Positions 1 to 11,318 are shown, numbered from the stretch's first letter. The stretch: 30,000 nt of DNA from Methanobacterium formicicum (GCF_029848115.1 NZ_JARVXG010000051.1:70001-100000), one strand, 5' to 3'. Notes: generated by a model not told the origin, from the sequence alone. Program-made: numbers and translations.

Positions 1-2
1 TT

Positions 3-395
<393 letters not shown>

Positions 396-413
396 TTTAG
401 TAAGGTGATTAAT

Positions 414-1568
414 TTGGATATTTTAATTCTTCACAACACTTTTCTTCCAGATTATACTGGATCAAGTATTCGTTTATACAATCTAGTATCTAGAATTCCA
501 TATACCATCTCAGTTGTAACACCAGAAAAAATGGTAAATGGGGAATATTTCAGATTAAAAACTGAAAAAATTAATAACATTCAAATAGAGCGCGTTAAAT
601 CATTATCTCCTCCTTCAATATGGAAGATGCCAGTTTTTAGATATTTTTACCATGAAAAAAAGATATTCAATCACTGTAAAAACGAAAAGTTTGATATAAT
701 ACAGGCCCGCAGTTTACCACCTTACATTGTAACCGCTTATAAATTACATGAAAAATTTAAAAAACCATTACTATTGGAACTTCATCCTCATGAAAAAGAC
801 GTTAACCAGTTTTATATGTTTTATGTAATGAATATTCTTAAAATTGCAAAAAAAGCTTCTCACACCATCACACTCACAAATTCACTTAAGAATTGGGTAC
901 AAAAAAAATATAATTTAGATTCTGAAAAGATCACTGTGATACCAAATGGAGTTGATTGCGAGAAATTTAAACCAAAAAATAAATCAAATACTGGAGAATC
1001 ATTAAGGAATAAAATTGGAAACCCTGAAAAAATTGTGTTATATGCTGGCTATTTAGATCAAGTGAATGGAATGGACTTGCTGATTAAAACTATTCCCACC
1101 ATTGTTAGAGAAAACCCAGAAATTTCATTTGTATTCATTGGAAATGGACCATATTATAATAAAATTAACCAGCTTTCGAAAAAAATGTCTCAAGTTAATT
1201 TATTAAAAACTGTTAACCATGAATTAATGCCTGATTATTATTTTACCTCTGATATTTTTATCATACCTCGCCCTTCAACCATTTCATCAGAATTAGTTAC
1301 ACCTTTAAAACTTTTAGAAGCCATGTCCATGGAAAGTGTTGTTTTAGGAAGTAATGTTGGAGGAATTAGTGAAGTAATAACGAGTGAAAAAAATGGATAT
1401 TTATATGAAAAAGACGATCCTAAATCATTTTATGATTCTTTAATTGATATAATTGGAAAGAATAATAATAGAGTTGGGAAGAATGCACGAAAAACTATTT
1501 TAACAGAATATAACTGGGATAAATCTGCAAAAAAATTAAAAAACATTTATGATTCATTAATACATTAA
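414..1568 (+). CDS. GT4-family glycosyltransferase (WbuB-like)
   Basis: A GT-B fold, retaining glycosyltransferase of family GT4, expected to act in the cytoplasm on a lipid-linked glycan. The N-terminal half has the acceptor-side Rossmann start (LDILILHNTFLP) and the interdomain signature VIPNGVDCEKFKP. The C-terminal donor domain shows ILYAGYLDQVNG-like and FIGNGP elements, then PLKLLEAMSMESVVLGSNVGG. The first glutamate of the usual E-x7-E motif is replaced (the spacing here is E-x8-E), as in WbuB-like enzymes that carry a TPxK-FE motif. I place the start at TTG 414 because AAGGTGAT at 402-409 is a good ribosome binding site for it; a GTG at 405 is in frame but lies inside that site. The gene sits between a GT2 gene and a flippase gene. 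The sugar specificity is unknown. Confidence 0.85.
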   Translation: MDILILHNTFLPDYTGSSIRLYNLVSRIPYTISVVTPEKMVNGEYFRLKTEKINNIQIERVKSLSPPSIWKMPVFRYFYHEKKIFNHCKNEKFDIIQARSLPPYIVTAYKLHEKFKKPLLLELHPHEKDVNQFYMFYVMNILKIAKKASHTITLTNSLKNWVQKKYNLDSEKITVIPNGVDCEKFKPKNKSNTGESLRNKIGNPEKIVLYAGYLDQVNGMDLLIKTIPTIVRENPEISFVFIGNGPYYNKINQLSKKMSQVNLLKTVNHELMPDYYFTSDIFIIPRPSTISSELVTPLKLLEAMSMESVVLGSNVGGISEVITSEKNGYLYEKDDPKSFYDSLIDIIGKNNNRVGKNARKTILTEYNWDKSAKKLKNIYDSLIH

Positions 1569-1598
1569 CTTAAAACAGCAGTTTAGATCATTTGAACT

Positions 1599-3131
1599 AT
1601 GATTTTGAATGTTCATTCTCCTTTAGATAATGTCCTTATCAGAATTACGCAAAGAAATAAAGAAAATATTGAAAATAATCATGATAATATGAATGATTAC
1701 AAAAGATTTGCTCAGAGAATAGGTTTAATTGGGTTTACTAACATTTTAATAGCCCTAAGCTCAATAATTCTACTACCAATTTTAACTAATAATTTAAACG
1801 TAAATGAATATGGAATTTGGATTCAAATTAGCGTTACGCTTAATTTAATGAGCGCATTAACAACACTAGGACTACCTTATACAATGGTAAGATATTTCCC
1901 TGCTTTTAAGAGTGAGGAAATCAAAGAAAGTTTTTATTCAATGGGATTTGTAATTGCCATTATTATTTTAACCGTCGCCAGTTTATTCTTTTTATTTTCA
2001 AAAAATATTTCCATAATTCTATTTGATGGTAACATCTTTATTACAAAATTATTTTCTTTAATACTTATTACTTATTGTTTAAATGCCTTTTTAACTAATT
2101 ACTTTAGAGCTTTACAAAAAATAAGAAAATATTCCTTATTTACTTTAATTCAAACATATCTTATGGTAATATTAACCTATTATTTACTCAAAATAGGTTT
2201 TGGCCTTAATGGAGCAATTTACGGATTTTTAATTACTCAAATTATACTATTAATAGTCATGTTTTTATTAATTATCGCAGATATTGGGATTGGAATTCCC
2301 AAATTCAATAATATAAAAGATTATTTAAGTTTTGGCATACCCACAATTCCTGGAAACATATCTTCATGGATTGTTGATCTCAGTGATCGTTACATGATTA
2401 ATATATTTTTAGGAATAAGTTTCGTAGCTTATTACTCTCCAGCATATACATTAGGGAATATCGTAACGATGATTTCAGGTCCGTTAGCCTTACTTTTACC
2501 AACAGTTTTATCTCAATATTACGAAAAAAATCAAATTGAAAAAGTTAAATCATTTTCCAAATATTCTCTTAAATATTATTTAATATTAGCTATTCCGACA
2601 GTTTTTGGATTATCTCTATTATCTAAACAAATATTATTAATACTTACAACACCTCAAATCGCTTTAAATAGTTATTTTATTACTCCATTAATATCTGTGA
2701 GTGCGCTTTTGTTTGGTATATATATTATTTTTCTTAATGGTATCTTTTTAGAAAAGAAAACTAAAATTTTAGGTTTATTATGGACCATTTCTGCAATTAC
2801 GAATATTTTATTGAATGTAATTTTAATAGATTATATCGGAATTATAGGTGCTGCAATATCTACTATTATTGCTTATGGAATTGTATGTTTTTTCACAATA
2901 AAATATTCTACTAAATATCTCAATTTCAAATTTGATTTAAAATATCTACCGAAATGCATTATTTCATCTATAATTATGTCCATTATTATTGGAATTTTCA
3001 ATCCAATTGGCATGATTAACGTTATAATTGTCATCATTGTTTGTATACTAATTTACACTATCAGTATAATTATTTTAAAAGTGATCACTATAGAAGAAAT
3101 CAACGAAATAAAAACAATTTTATTTGGTTAA
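1599..3131 (+). CDS. Polysaccharide flippase (Wzx/MATE-like)
   Basis: A polytopic membrane protein of the polysaccharide biosynthesis/flippase group in the MOP superfamily. These move undecaprenyl- or dolichyl-linked oligosaccharides across the membrane. The roughly 500-residue length, about 12-14 hydrophobic segments, the N-terminal IGLIGFTNILIALSS stretch and the GIPTIPG / DRYMINIFLG region in the middle (the family motif at the start of the second half) support the call. It lies within a run of glycosyltransferase genes, which fits a glycan export role. The N-terminus is uncertain: the first ATG at 1599 gives a 30-residue hydrophilic leader of low complexity, while ATG 1689 (MNDYKRFAQRIG) matches the usual family start. 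No clear ribosome binding site decides between them. The gene is very AT-rich. Confidence 0.85.
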   Translation: MILNVHSPLDNVLIRITQRNKENIENNHDNMNDYKRFAQRIGLIGFTNILIALSSIILLPILTNNLNVNEYGIWIQISVTLNLMSALTTLGLPYTMVRYFPAFKSEEIKESFYSMGFVIAIIILTVASLFFLFSKNISIILFDGNIFITKLFSLILITYCLNAFLTNYFRALQKIRKYSLFTLIQTYLMVILTYYLLKIGFGLNGAIYGFLITQIILLIVMFLLIIADIGIGIPKFNNIKDYLSFGIPTIPGNISSWIVDLSDRYMINIFLGISFVAYYSPAYTLGNIVTMISGPLALLLPTVLSQYYEKNQIEKVKSFSKYSLKYYLILAIPTVFGLSLLSKQILLILTTPQIALNSYFITPLISVSALLFGIYIIFLNGIFLEKKTKILGLLWTISAITNILLNVILIDYIGIIGAAISTIIAYGIVCFFTIKYSTKYLNFKFDLKYLPKCIISSIIMSIIIGIFNPIGMINVIIVIIVCILIYTISIIILKVITIEEINEIKTILFG

Positions 3132-3151
3132 ACTATTTAATACTGATTTTT

Positions 3152-4420
3152 ATGACAACCAAAGAAAAAAATAAACGATTAAAAATTCTTTCAGTTCCAG
3201 CATGGTATCCCACAAAATTTAACCCTGTAAATGGAATTTTTATACAAGAACAGATTAAGGCTTCTAATTTATACAATGACAATTTAATTATCTATCCAAA
3301 CAGTTTAGGACCACATCCAAACAGTTTTTATAATATTTCAGAAAATATCGAAGATGGTGTTAAAGTTTTTAATATTCGAACAAATTATTATTGGTTCTTT
3401 ACAAAAATATTTTCTTACAAAAAAAACCCCAAAAATCTAAAAGAGGGGAATGAAAATATAATTAAAAGAAACAAAAAGATTTCAATAGTATTTACGTATT
3501 TAAATGTTATAATCAACAATACAATTTGGTTTTTCCTTGTACTAAGAATTTTGCGAAATATATTCAAAAATGATTTTAAACCTGATATTTTCCATATTCA
3601 CGTTTTTACTGTTGGGGTTCCAATTGTTATTTTATCCAAATTGTTTAAAATTCCAGTAGTAGTAACTGAACATTACACTGGCTTTTCAAGAAGAAACTTG
3701 AATCGAATTGAAATGATTCTAGCTAAATATACAATGAATAATGCAGCAGCTATATTGCCTGTAAGTACTGGTTTAAAAAATCATATTGAAAATTATGGAA
3801 TTAAAAATAATTTTTTCGTTGTCCCTAATGTTGTAGACACCGAAATTTTTCATCCCATTTATAAAAACTTAAAAAATGAAAAAATCAAAATGTTATTAGT
3901 TGCCAATATTACTCACCAAAAAGGTATTTATTACTTATTGCAAGCATTAAATAAGTTAAAGAAAAAAAGAAACGATTTTACTTTAGATATTGTTGGAGAT
4001 GGTTGCGACAGATTAGAATATGAAGAATTAACTAAAAAATTAGGTTTAGATGAATTTGTTAAATTTCATGGTCTTAAAACAAAAAAAGAGGTTGCAATAT
4101 ATATGCAAAATTGCGATTTTTTTATTCAACCTAGTTTGTATGAAACTTTTGGAGTGGTTTATATTGAAGCAATGGCTTGTGGAAAACCAGTTATAGCAAC
4201 TAATGTAACAGGACCTAATGAAATAATAAATGAAAATAATGGAATACTCATTCCACCTAAAAATATTAATGCAATAGTACATGCTGTCGATCAAATGTTA
4301 GACCACTATGATAATTATTCTCCAGAATGTATATCTAATTATATAAATAAAAATTTTAGTTACGAAATAGTTGGAAAGAAATTAGATGGGATATATAAGC
4401 AGATAATTAATGGTGACTAG
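3152..4420 (+). CDS. GT4-family glycosyltransferase
   Basis: A GT-B retaining glycosyltransferase. The N-terminal domain has SVPAWYPTKFNPVNGIFI, typical of GT4 enzymes that begin with W-Y-P and G-x-F-x-x-x-Q; VVTEHYTGF and VVPNVVDTEIFHP follow. The donor-binding domain shows the full E-x7-E motif (ETFGVVYIEAMACGKPVIATNV), with ANITHQKG and IVGDG before it. The open frame extends back into the flippase gene, but the ATG at 3152 (MTTKEKNKR) comes just after the flippase stop and directly before the first beta strand, so I take it as the start. The stop codon directly abuts the ATG of the downstream methyltransferase, so the two are probably one transcription unit. Substrate is unknown. Confidence 0.88.
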   Translation: MTTKEKNKRLKILSVPAWYPTKFNPVNGIFIQEQIKASNLYNDNLIIYPNSLGPHPNSFYNISENIEDGVKVFNIRTNYYWFFTKIFSYKKNPKNLKEGNENIIKRNKKISIVFTYLNVIINNTIWFFLVLRILRNIFKNDFKPDIFHIHVFTVGVPIVILSKLFKIPVVVTEHYTGFSRRNLNRIEMILAKYTMNNAAAILPVSTGLKNHIENYGIKNNFFVVPNVVDTEIFHPIYKNLKNEKIKMLLVANITHQKGIYYLLQALNKLKKKRNDFTLDIVGDGCDRLEYEELTKKLGLDEFVKFHGLKTKKEVAIYMQNCDFFIQPSLYETFGVVYIEAMACGKPVIATNVTGPNEIINENNGILIPPKNINAIVHAVDQMLDHYDNYSPECISNYINKNFSYEIVGKKLDGIYKQIINGD

Positions 4421-5209
4421 ATGGCTATTAAACCCCAAAAAAACTGGAATTCTATTGAAAAATACATAGAATATTTAAGACACTTTAAAGCATATCAATT
4501 TGCGAAAGATTACATTAAAAATAAAAACATTCTTGAGGTAGGATGCGGTAATGGATATGGAACACATTACTTAGCAAGCTATGCTAAAAAGATATCTGCA
4601 ATTGATATTTCAGAACAAAATATCCAATATTGTAAAGAAAATTATTCAAAAAGTAATATCGAATATATAATGGGTAATGGAATTGATTTGCCTTTTGAAA
4701 AAAATACATTTGATACGATAATTTCTTTTCAAGTTATTGAACATATTAGTCCTAAATTAGTCCATCTATATCTTAAAGAAATAAAAAGAGTTTTAAAAGA
4801 AGATGGCATTTTTATTTTAACAACTCCTAATAAAAAATTACGTCTATTACCATTTCAGAAACCTTGGAATCCTGAACATATGATTGAATACAATAATAAA
4901 GAGATTGAAAAATTAGTTAAACCTTATTTTGATGAAACAAAAATCTATGGCCTATGTGCTTCTGAAGACATTTTTTCCATAGAGTACAATAGAGTTAAAC
5001 AATCTTATTTAAGAATATTTCTTATAAATCCAGCAGTTTCAATTTTTAAAAAGTTTAAGTTTATTAAAGGATCGGAAATGAAGAAAAATAAATATAACTT
5101 GTCCAATTTTACTTTAAATAAATATTCAATGGATGATTTGAAAATTGATTATAATTGTCCGCCTAAATCTTTAGATATAATAGCATTATGCAAAAAAACA
5201 AGACAATAA
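4421..5209 (+). CDS. Class I SAM-dependent methyltransferase
   Basis: A Methyltransf_11-type methyltransferase of 262 residues. SAM-binding motif I is NILEVGCGNGYGTHYLA (around residues 35-50), followed by an acidic residue ending strand 2 (ISAIDIS), then FDTIISFQVIEHI (motif IV/post-I region) and LKEDGIFILTTPNK. Such enzymes in glycan clusters often methylate a terminal sugar or process a sugar nucleotide, which is inference here. Its ATG immediately follows the stop of the preceding GT4 gene, and GGTGA at 4411-4415 inside that gene is its ribosome binding site, which implies translational coupling. It is the last plus-strand gene of the AT-rich glycan block; the next genes converge on it. 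Confidence 0.87.
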   Translation: MAIKPQKNWNSIEKYIEYLRHFKAYQFAKDYIKNKNILEVGCGNGYGTHYLASYAKKISAIDISEQNIQYCKENYSKSNIEYIMGNGIDLPFEKNTFDTIISFQVIEHISPKLVHLYLKEIKRVLKEDGIFILTTPNKKLRLLPFQKPWNPEHMIEYNNKEIEKLVKPYFDETKIYGLCASEDIFSIEYNRVKQSYLRIFLINPAVSIFKKFKFIKGSEMKKNKYNLSNFTLNKYSMDDLKIDYNCPPKSLDIIALCKKTRQ

Positions 5210-5215
5210 TAATAT

Positions 5216-5250
5216 AGGACTTTTTAAAAGCCAAAAATTCCAATTTTTCC
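5216..5250. terminator. Candidate bidirectional terminator between convergent glycan genes
   Basis: The 104-bp gap between the convergent methyltransferase and TuaH-like genes holds a T5 run (5220-5225) and a short inverted repeat with 7-base arms AAAAATT and AATTTTT around CC (5233-5248). It yields a U-rich stretch whichever strand is transcribed, as expected for archaeal termination. No experimental support is possible here. Confidence 0.4.
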
Positions 5251-5313
5251 AAACCCACAAATTAGTCAGAACTATTGATTAATCTCCATGTTCATAATAA
5301 CTTTATGTAGAAT

Positions 5314-6465
5314 TTAATAACTTAACAACTTAATTCTAAATTTTCCAATTAGAGATACGAGTTTAAATAATTTCAAGATATTTCGTATTTCTTTTGCACG
5401 CATATTCCAAGAATTCTTTTTTAGAAATTCTATGCGCTCATCATTAGAATATTTCCTCTCAAATCCATTAATTACCATATTGTTTAATAAGTCCAATAAG
5501 TCTTCTGTTGTTGAATAAAAATATAAAAATTTAGAAAAATATTCCAATTCTTTGTAATATACCGAAATAATCGGTTTATTGTAATTTATGTATCCATATA
5601 TCTTGCCAGGGTCTGCAGCTTTTATTTTATCGTCCACATTGAAGGGAACAATTAAACAATCAAAATCCTTAACATGGTTATAGATTTCATTGTAATTGAC
5701 TGGTCCATGAAAATTGATTCTACTATCTTCCAATACCTGATCCAATTCACATGGCCCAATGAAATGGTATTCTATGTTATTTATTTCTTTTAACGTTCTT
5801 TTTATCTTTGTAAAATCTATCCATTTCGAAATAGTTCCCACATAACCTATCTTAAAAGTTTTTTCAGTTTCAATACTTCCTGATCCTTCAAAATTCAATG
5901 GTTTGGGAATTATTTCACCACTATAAGCATTTCGAATTAGGAATAGTTTATCTTCACAGTGATATGTGTCAATCAATTTATTAAAAAGATAATTGGAAGA
6001 TGTAAACACTAAAGAAGAGTCATTTATTAGTTTTTCTTCTAAGTCAATTATTTTTGATTTATCCTCAAAATCAAAACCAGTTGCCAAATCCATACAATCA
6101 TAAATTATTTTGCAGTTATTTTCAGGAATATAATCATACAATTGAGGATAGGTAATCCAAATAATATCTGGGTTATACTTTTTCAACAATAATCTGAAGT
6201 AAATTCGCATGTAAACCTTATTCAAATTATATATGCTATTATTTTGGTATAGTGGAAGCCTAAATGCAGGTAAAATATTTAAGTTATTATCGGTATCCGA
6301 AATAAACGGATTTTGAAAGAGATAACGTTTACTACAAAAATGGACCACAGTTACATCATAAAAATCAGATAACCCCTCGGCGATAAAATGGGGCCTTTGT
6401 TTAATCCATCTCCAATCAACATGCATGATATACAAGATTTTTTGTTTCATAAAATCACATATCAT
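5314..6465 (-). CDS. TuaH-like glycosyltransferase (GT-B fold)
   Basis: The N-terminus contains ILYIMHVDWRWIKQRPHFIAEGL. The W-x-x-I/W-K-Q-R-P-H/Q segment is the hallmark of TuaH-type glycosyltransferases, which add sugars to surface polysaccharides such as teichuronic acid in bacteria. Later elements fit a GT-B fold: VFTSSNYLFNKL, IGYVGTISKWID, HFIGPCE, FHGPVNY and CLIVPFNVDD. The usual E-x7-E motif is absent; its place is taken by KAADPGKIYGYINYNKPIIS. ATG 6465 and ATG 6450 are both possible starts; the second gives MKQKILYIMHVDW and has a GTGAT element 4 bases upstream. It lies 4 bases after the upstream GT4 gene and forms an operon with it. Donor and acceptor are unknown. Confidence 0.82.
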   Translation of the reverse strand: MICDFMKQKILYIMHVDWRWIKQRPHFIAEGLSDFYDVTVVHFCSKRYLFQNPFISDTDNNLNILPAFRLPLYQNNSIYNLNKVYMRIYFRLLLKKYNPDIIWITYPQLYDYIPENNCKIIYDCMDLATGFDFEDKSKIIDLEEKLINDSSLVFTSSNYLFNKLIDTYHCEDKLFLIRNAYSGEIIPKPLNFEGSGSIETEKTFKIGYVGTISKWIDFTKIKRTLKEINNIEYHFIGPCELDQVLEDSRINFHGPVNYNEIYNHVKDFDCLIVPFNVDDKIKAADPGKIYGYINYNKPIISVYYKELEYFSKFLYFYSTTEDLLDLLNNMVINGFERKYSNDERIEFLKKNSWNMRAKEIRNILKLFKLVSLIGKFRIKLLSY

Positions 6466-6469
6466 CCAA

Positions 6470-7651
<1,182 letters not shown>

Positions 7652-7657
7652 CAATAC

Positions 7658-9375
7658 TTATTTAACTCTCTCATATAATATAAAGTCGCCAACCTTCTTT
7701 ACCAACCTATAGTTGGTTAAATTCAAGGCCCCCACCCTGGAAAAGTAGTAATCCGCATGATTATTATCCAACACCTGATTATAATCTTGCATATCCTGTT
7801 CTGTGAAATTATAATCCTTGGCACCAGTGTAGATGGTTTGATTGCACCTGAATATGGGCATTTTACCCACATCCATCCGGAGGTGCCAGGCAGTGTAGGG
7901 CCAGAAATCAGAGTAGATCACCTTGTTTTTATAATCAGGGTCATGATGTTCCAGCCAGGAACATATTACTGCTGAATTTTCATTCATTTCCTTTAAGTGG
8001 ACATTGGTTGCAGATATAACTGGCATATAAGCCAGCTGAAGTAATAGTTAGGGTTATTAAGATTGAACTGAATAAGATGTGGGCCAGGTTCTTGTCCCTT
8101 ATTTTTAGGTTAAACTGAGATGTGGCGAGTTTAAATCCCCGGATAAGGAAGTAGGTTAAGGGGGGAATCATTACTATGACATATCTGAAGTCTTTTATGG
8201 CATATGCACTGTGAAATATGAAAAAAGCCATGAGCCAGGAAAGAAATAGAAAATCAAAGTCCATATCTCTTATTTTATATTTTTGGAGCAAATTGTATGC
8301 AAGGAATAAAAAGGAGAAGAATATCACTTCACTGACAAGGTAATGAATTCTGTCAAAGGTCAAACCAAAAATTATTAAGATGAACACTGCCAAAAACAAT
8401 TTTTTTCTTAGTAAGCACTGATTGTGCCCATTTATCCTTTAAAAATTGTTTAGAGCTCTTTTTCTGTTTATTTAGTTTAAACCCTCTTATTAAAAATAAA
8501 ATTAACCCTAAAATAATTACTAGAATAAGAGCCATCCCTTCAAACCAGGTGGCAAATAGCATCAACTTAAAGTAGTACAAAATATCAGGGTTATAACTCA
8601 GGATCATTGAGGAAGCGGTTTCCGATGAAATTGAACTTGTTTTAAAGAAATTTGCTAAAGAAATAAAAGTATTCCCCAATTCCACCTGATACAAATGGAA
8701 AATGAGGAAAGGAATCATGATAGAGATGCCTACTCCTACAAAAATGTCCTTCCAGGGTTTAAAAGTATCCCTATTGATTAAAATGTAAAGTGACACTGGG
8801 AATATGAATAAAGCTGTTGAATAACGGGTGAAAAATGCCAGGGTTAGCAGGGGAAAGGCTATATAAAACATTCGAGTGTTCTTTTTAACGGCCAGAACTG
8901 TGAATAACAAACCCCAGATGGCTATACAAACACTGGGAATGTCGGTTAAACCTTCAGTGGCAAAGGTGAGTACTATGGGGTAAGTAACGAATAGTAATGT
9001 TCCCAGTAAACTGCTGAAAACATCAAAACGAAGTTTAAAAAGCAAGTATAAGCCAATGGAACCGAAAACAAATATTAATCCGTCAATGCACATGATGGGC
9101 CAGGTAATCAAGGTTTTTTCAAGATATAATGACCCTAAAATGGACATCAGTGGGGGTCTCAGGGGATCGTAGTATCCAATATCATTACCCGCATAGAAAG
9201 CAGCATTGGCCAGTAAGTCATAAGTATCCCAGATCGGCCCAATATCCGAATGTACCCGGAAACAGCAGTAGGTAATACATCCCACCATTAAGGTTAGAAA
9301 TAGTAAACCTAAGATGTTGGATGGATGAATAAATTTGGAATTATCTAAGTTAACCACAAAACCCCCATCATACAA
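7658..9375 (-). pseudogene. Frameshifted GT-C-like multi-spanning membrane protein, tandem paralogue of the 9498-11207 gene
   Basis: Three consecutive open frames on this strand (9375-8353, 8399-7980, 8026-7658) together align end to end with the intact neighbour at 9498-11207. The first covers the N-terminal membrane part (GPIWDTYDLLANAA, RPPLMSILG, GLYLLFKLRFD). The second carries DRIHYLVSE, DFLFLSW and IKDFRYV. The third holds the C-terminal soluble part (YKNKVIYSDFWPY, GAKDYNFTEQD). Two shifts break it. One lies at a run of seven T (plus strand 8400-8406). The other lies between about 8005 and 8047, with no homopolymer. Both shifts are equivalent to one extra base. The start is probably TTG 9375, with a TATA-like element near 9408-9418. 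It is most likely a decaying duplicate; sequencing error or recoding are less likely because two separate events are needed. Confidence 0.8.
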
Positions 9376-9497
9376 TCAAGATGTAATTTAATATGATGTT
9401 ACAAAAATACTTATAAATATTTTTTGCTATTTACCGGGGAAATACAAAAAATAAGATAGTAAGAAAAGAAGCAAAATAAGGTATTGTCACTCGACAA

Positions 9498-11207
9498 CTA
9501 ATCTCTTTTGTAGAGTGTTACTGAGCCAAACTGTTTAATAGGCTTGTAATTGTAGAAATTCAGTCCTTTTCTCATTGAAAAGTAATATTCTGCATTATGA
9601 GATTCCAATTCACTGTTGTAAGCAATTATATCCTGTTGTGTGAAGTTATAGTCCTTGGCCCCACAGTAGAGCACTTCACCATCCCTGAATATGGGCATTT
9701 TACTAATATTCATGCGCAGATACCATCCCGAATAGGGCCAGAAATCAGAGTAGATCACCTTGTTTTTATATTCCGGATCATATTGAACAAACCAATCACT
9801 GGCAGTAATAATATCTCCATTCAGGGTTTGCAACTCGATGTTGGCTTCGTGTATGCCTGAAAACGAGGACAGCGTTGAAAATAAAACTAGGATTATTAAG
9901 AATGATGCCATGGCCAGTTGAGTGATATTATGACCCTTAAACTTAAACCCAAACTGGGACACTGCCCAGAAAAATCCCCTCATCAAGAAATAGACCGTGG
10001 AAGGGGCCATGCCCACAAAATAGCGGTAATCTTTAATTATATAGATACTGTGGAATAGGAAGAATGTCATTCCCCATGATAAGAATAGGAAATCAAGATC
10101 TAAGTCTTTAAATTCTAAAACTTTTATCCAGTCATAGAATAAATAACACAATATGAAAAATAATGTCTCCGATATAAGGTAATGGATTTTTTGGATGGTT
10201 AAAACAAATATAACCAAAACAACCAGGAGAACTATGATTTTTCCTTTATTTTCCATTAATTTGTGAATTTTATCATTATTAACACCATTTGAAATGGTTT
10301 TAATTCGAAATCTGTTAAAAATATACAGGATCATTCCCAACAAAAAGATAAAAAGGACTCCTATTGACTCTGGGCCTATTAAATAGGGTAACAGCTTGAC
10401 AAAGTAGAAGAAATCAGTGTTATAGGCAAAGTGCATTCCACCGGCTGCCGATGCTCCGGAACTGGATCCGAAAAAGTCCAGGAATGGATAAATTGGACTT
10501 CCGAATTGAGCATAGAACATGAAAACTGGAATTAATAGTGCAAAGGAGATTACTATTCCGATTAGAATATCCCTTACATATTTTAGATCTTTAATCTTTT
10601 CCCAGTTAATAAGTAAATATAAGAAAATCGGGAAGATCAACAATGCCATTGAAAAGCGGGTTAAAAAGGATATCATTGCCAGGGGGAATGATAAATAGAA
10701 TAACCTTGAGTCTTTCTTAACGGCCAGTACGGTGAATAGCAGCGCCCAAATGGATAGGCATACACTGGGATTATCTGTGAATCCTGCTCCAACGTAGGTG
10801 ATGACAATGGGAAAAGTGGCAAAGATTAATGCTCCCAGAAAACTGGTCAAATCATCAAAGCGCAACTTGAATAATAAGTATAATCCTATGACTCCCAGAA
10901 CGAATATCACACAGTCAATGGCGGCAATGGGCCACAGGGCCAGACCATCAACACTGTAGTAGATGGCAGTCAGGAATGACAGGAAGGGGGGGCGTAACAG
11001 GTCAAAGTAACCAACTCCCTTACCGGCCATTAGGGCGGCGTTGGCCATGAAATCATAGGTATCCCACACCGGACCGATGGATAGTTGTATCTGGAAACAG
11101 TTATAGGTTATGAAGCTTACAATTAAGGTTAAAGCCAGTAAAAAGATAACAGTTGAGGAATGGCTTTTTATCTTGTCAAAGAGATTATCAGAAATTCCAG
11201 TCATCAT
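9498..11207 (-). CDS. GT-C-like glycosyltransferase/mannosyltransferase, membrane protein (PMT_2/ArnT-like)
   Basis: A 569-residue protein with about 11-13 hydrophobic segments and a soluble C-terminal part of roughly 110 residues. The first long loop holds GPVWDTYDFMANAAL and GYFDLLRPPFLSFL. An acidic residue followed by R-P-P is the arrangement seen in GT-C enzymes of the PMT_2/GT39/GT83 kind, which take sugars from polyprenyl-phosphate donors on the outer face of the membrane. The C-terminal domain contains YKNKVIYSDFWPYSGWYLRM and GAKDYNFTQQD, which are shared almost unchanged with the broken tandem copy. ATG 11207 is followed by a second ATG. A strong TATA element lies 24 bases upstream, so the mRNA is probably leaderless or nearly so. 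The GT-C assignment is by architecture; sugar and acceptor are unknown. Confidence 0.72.
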   Translation of the reverse strand: MMTGISDNLFDKIKSHSSTVIFLLALTLIVSFITYNCFQIQLSIGPVWDTYDFMANAALMAGKGVGYFDLLRPPFLSFLTAIYYSVDGLALWPIAAIDCVIFVLGVIGLYLLFKLRFDDLTSFLGALIFATFPIVITYVGAGFTDNPSVCLSIWALLFTVLAVKKDSRLFYLSFPLAMISFLTRFSMALLIFPIFLYLLINWEKIKDLKYVRDILIGIVISFALLIPVFMFYAQFGSPIYPFLDFFGSSSGASAAGGMHFAYNTDFFYFVKLLPYLIGPESIGVLFIFLLGMILYIFNRFRIKTISNGVNNDKIHKLMENKGKIIVLLVVLVIFVLTIQKIHYLISETLFFILCYLFYDWIKVLEFKDLDLDFLFLSWGMTFFLFHSIYIIKDYRYFVGMAPSTVYFLMRGFFWAVSQFGFKFKGHNITQLAMASFLIILVLFSTLSSFSGIHEANIELQTLNGDIITASDWFVQYDPEYKNKVIYSDFWPYSGWYLRMNISKMPIFRDGEVLYCGAKDYNFTQQDIIAYNSELESHNAEYYFSMRKGLNFYNYKPIKQFGSVTLYKRD

Positions 11208-11225
11208 ATCATGTTTAATATTCCC

Positions 11226-11235
11226 TTTATATAAC
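11226..11235 (-). promoter_or_regulatory. TATA box of the GT-C gene
   Basis: The minus strand reads AGTTATATAAAGGG here. Its centre is about 24 bases upstream of ATG 11207, so the expected transcription start falls at or next to the start codon. Confidence 0.6.
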
Positions 11236-11318
11236 TTTGAGTCCTTTTCATATTACCAGTAAAATCATACCACAAACCCTTTCAAATTATTCCCAAAATA
11301 GTTTCTAAAAAAAATAGT

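Noticed and set aside
3041..3151. An N-terminal extension of the GT4 gene overlapping the flippase gene by about 90 bases.
   Set aside because: The extra residues are a shadow of the flippase coding sequence and do not look like a GT4 start; ATG 3152 directly precedes the first conserved strand.
9597..9860. A plus-strand open frame inside the GT-C gene, with a similar one at 7757-7975 in the broken paralogue.
   Set aside because: Both are antisense shadows. Their similarity to each other follows from the paralogy of the minus-strand genes.
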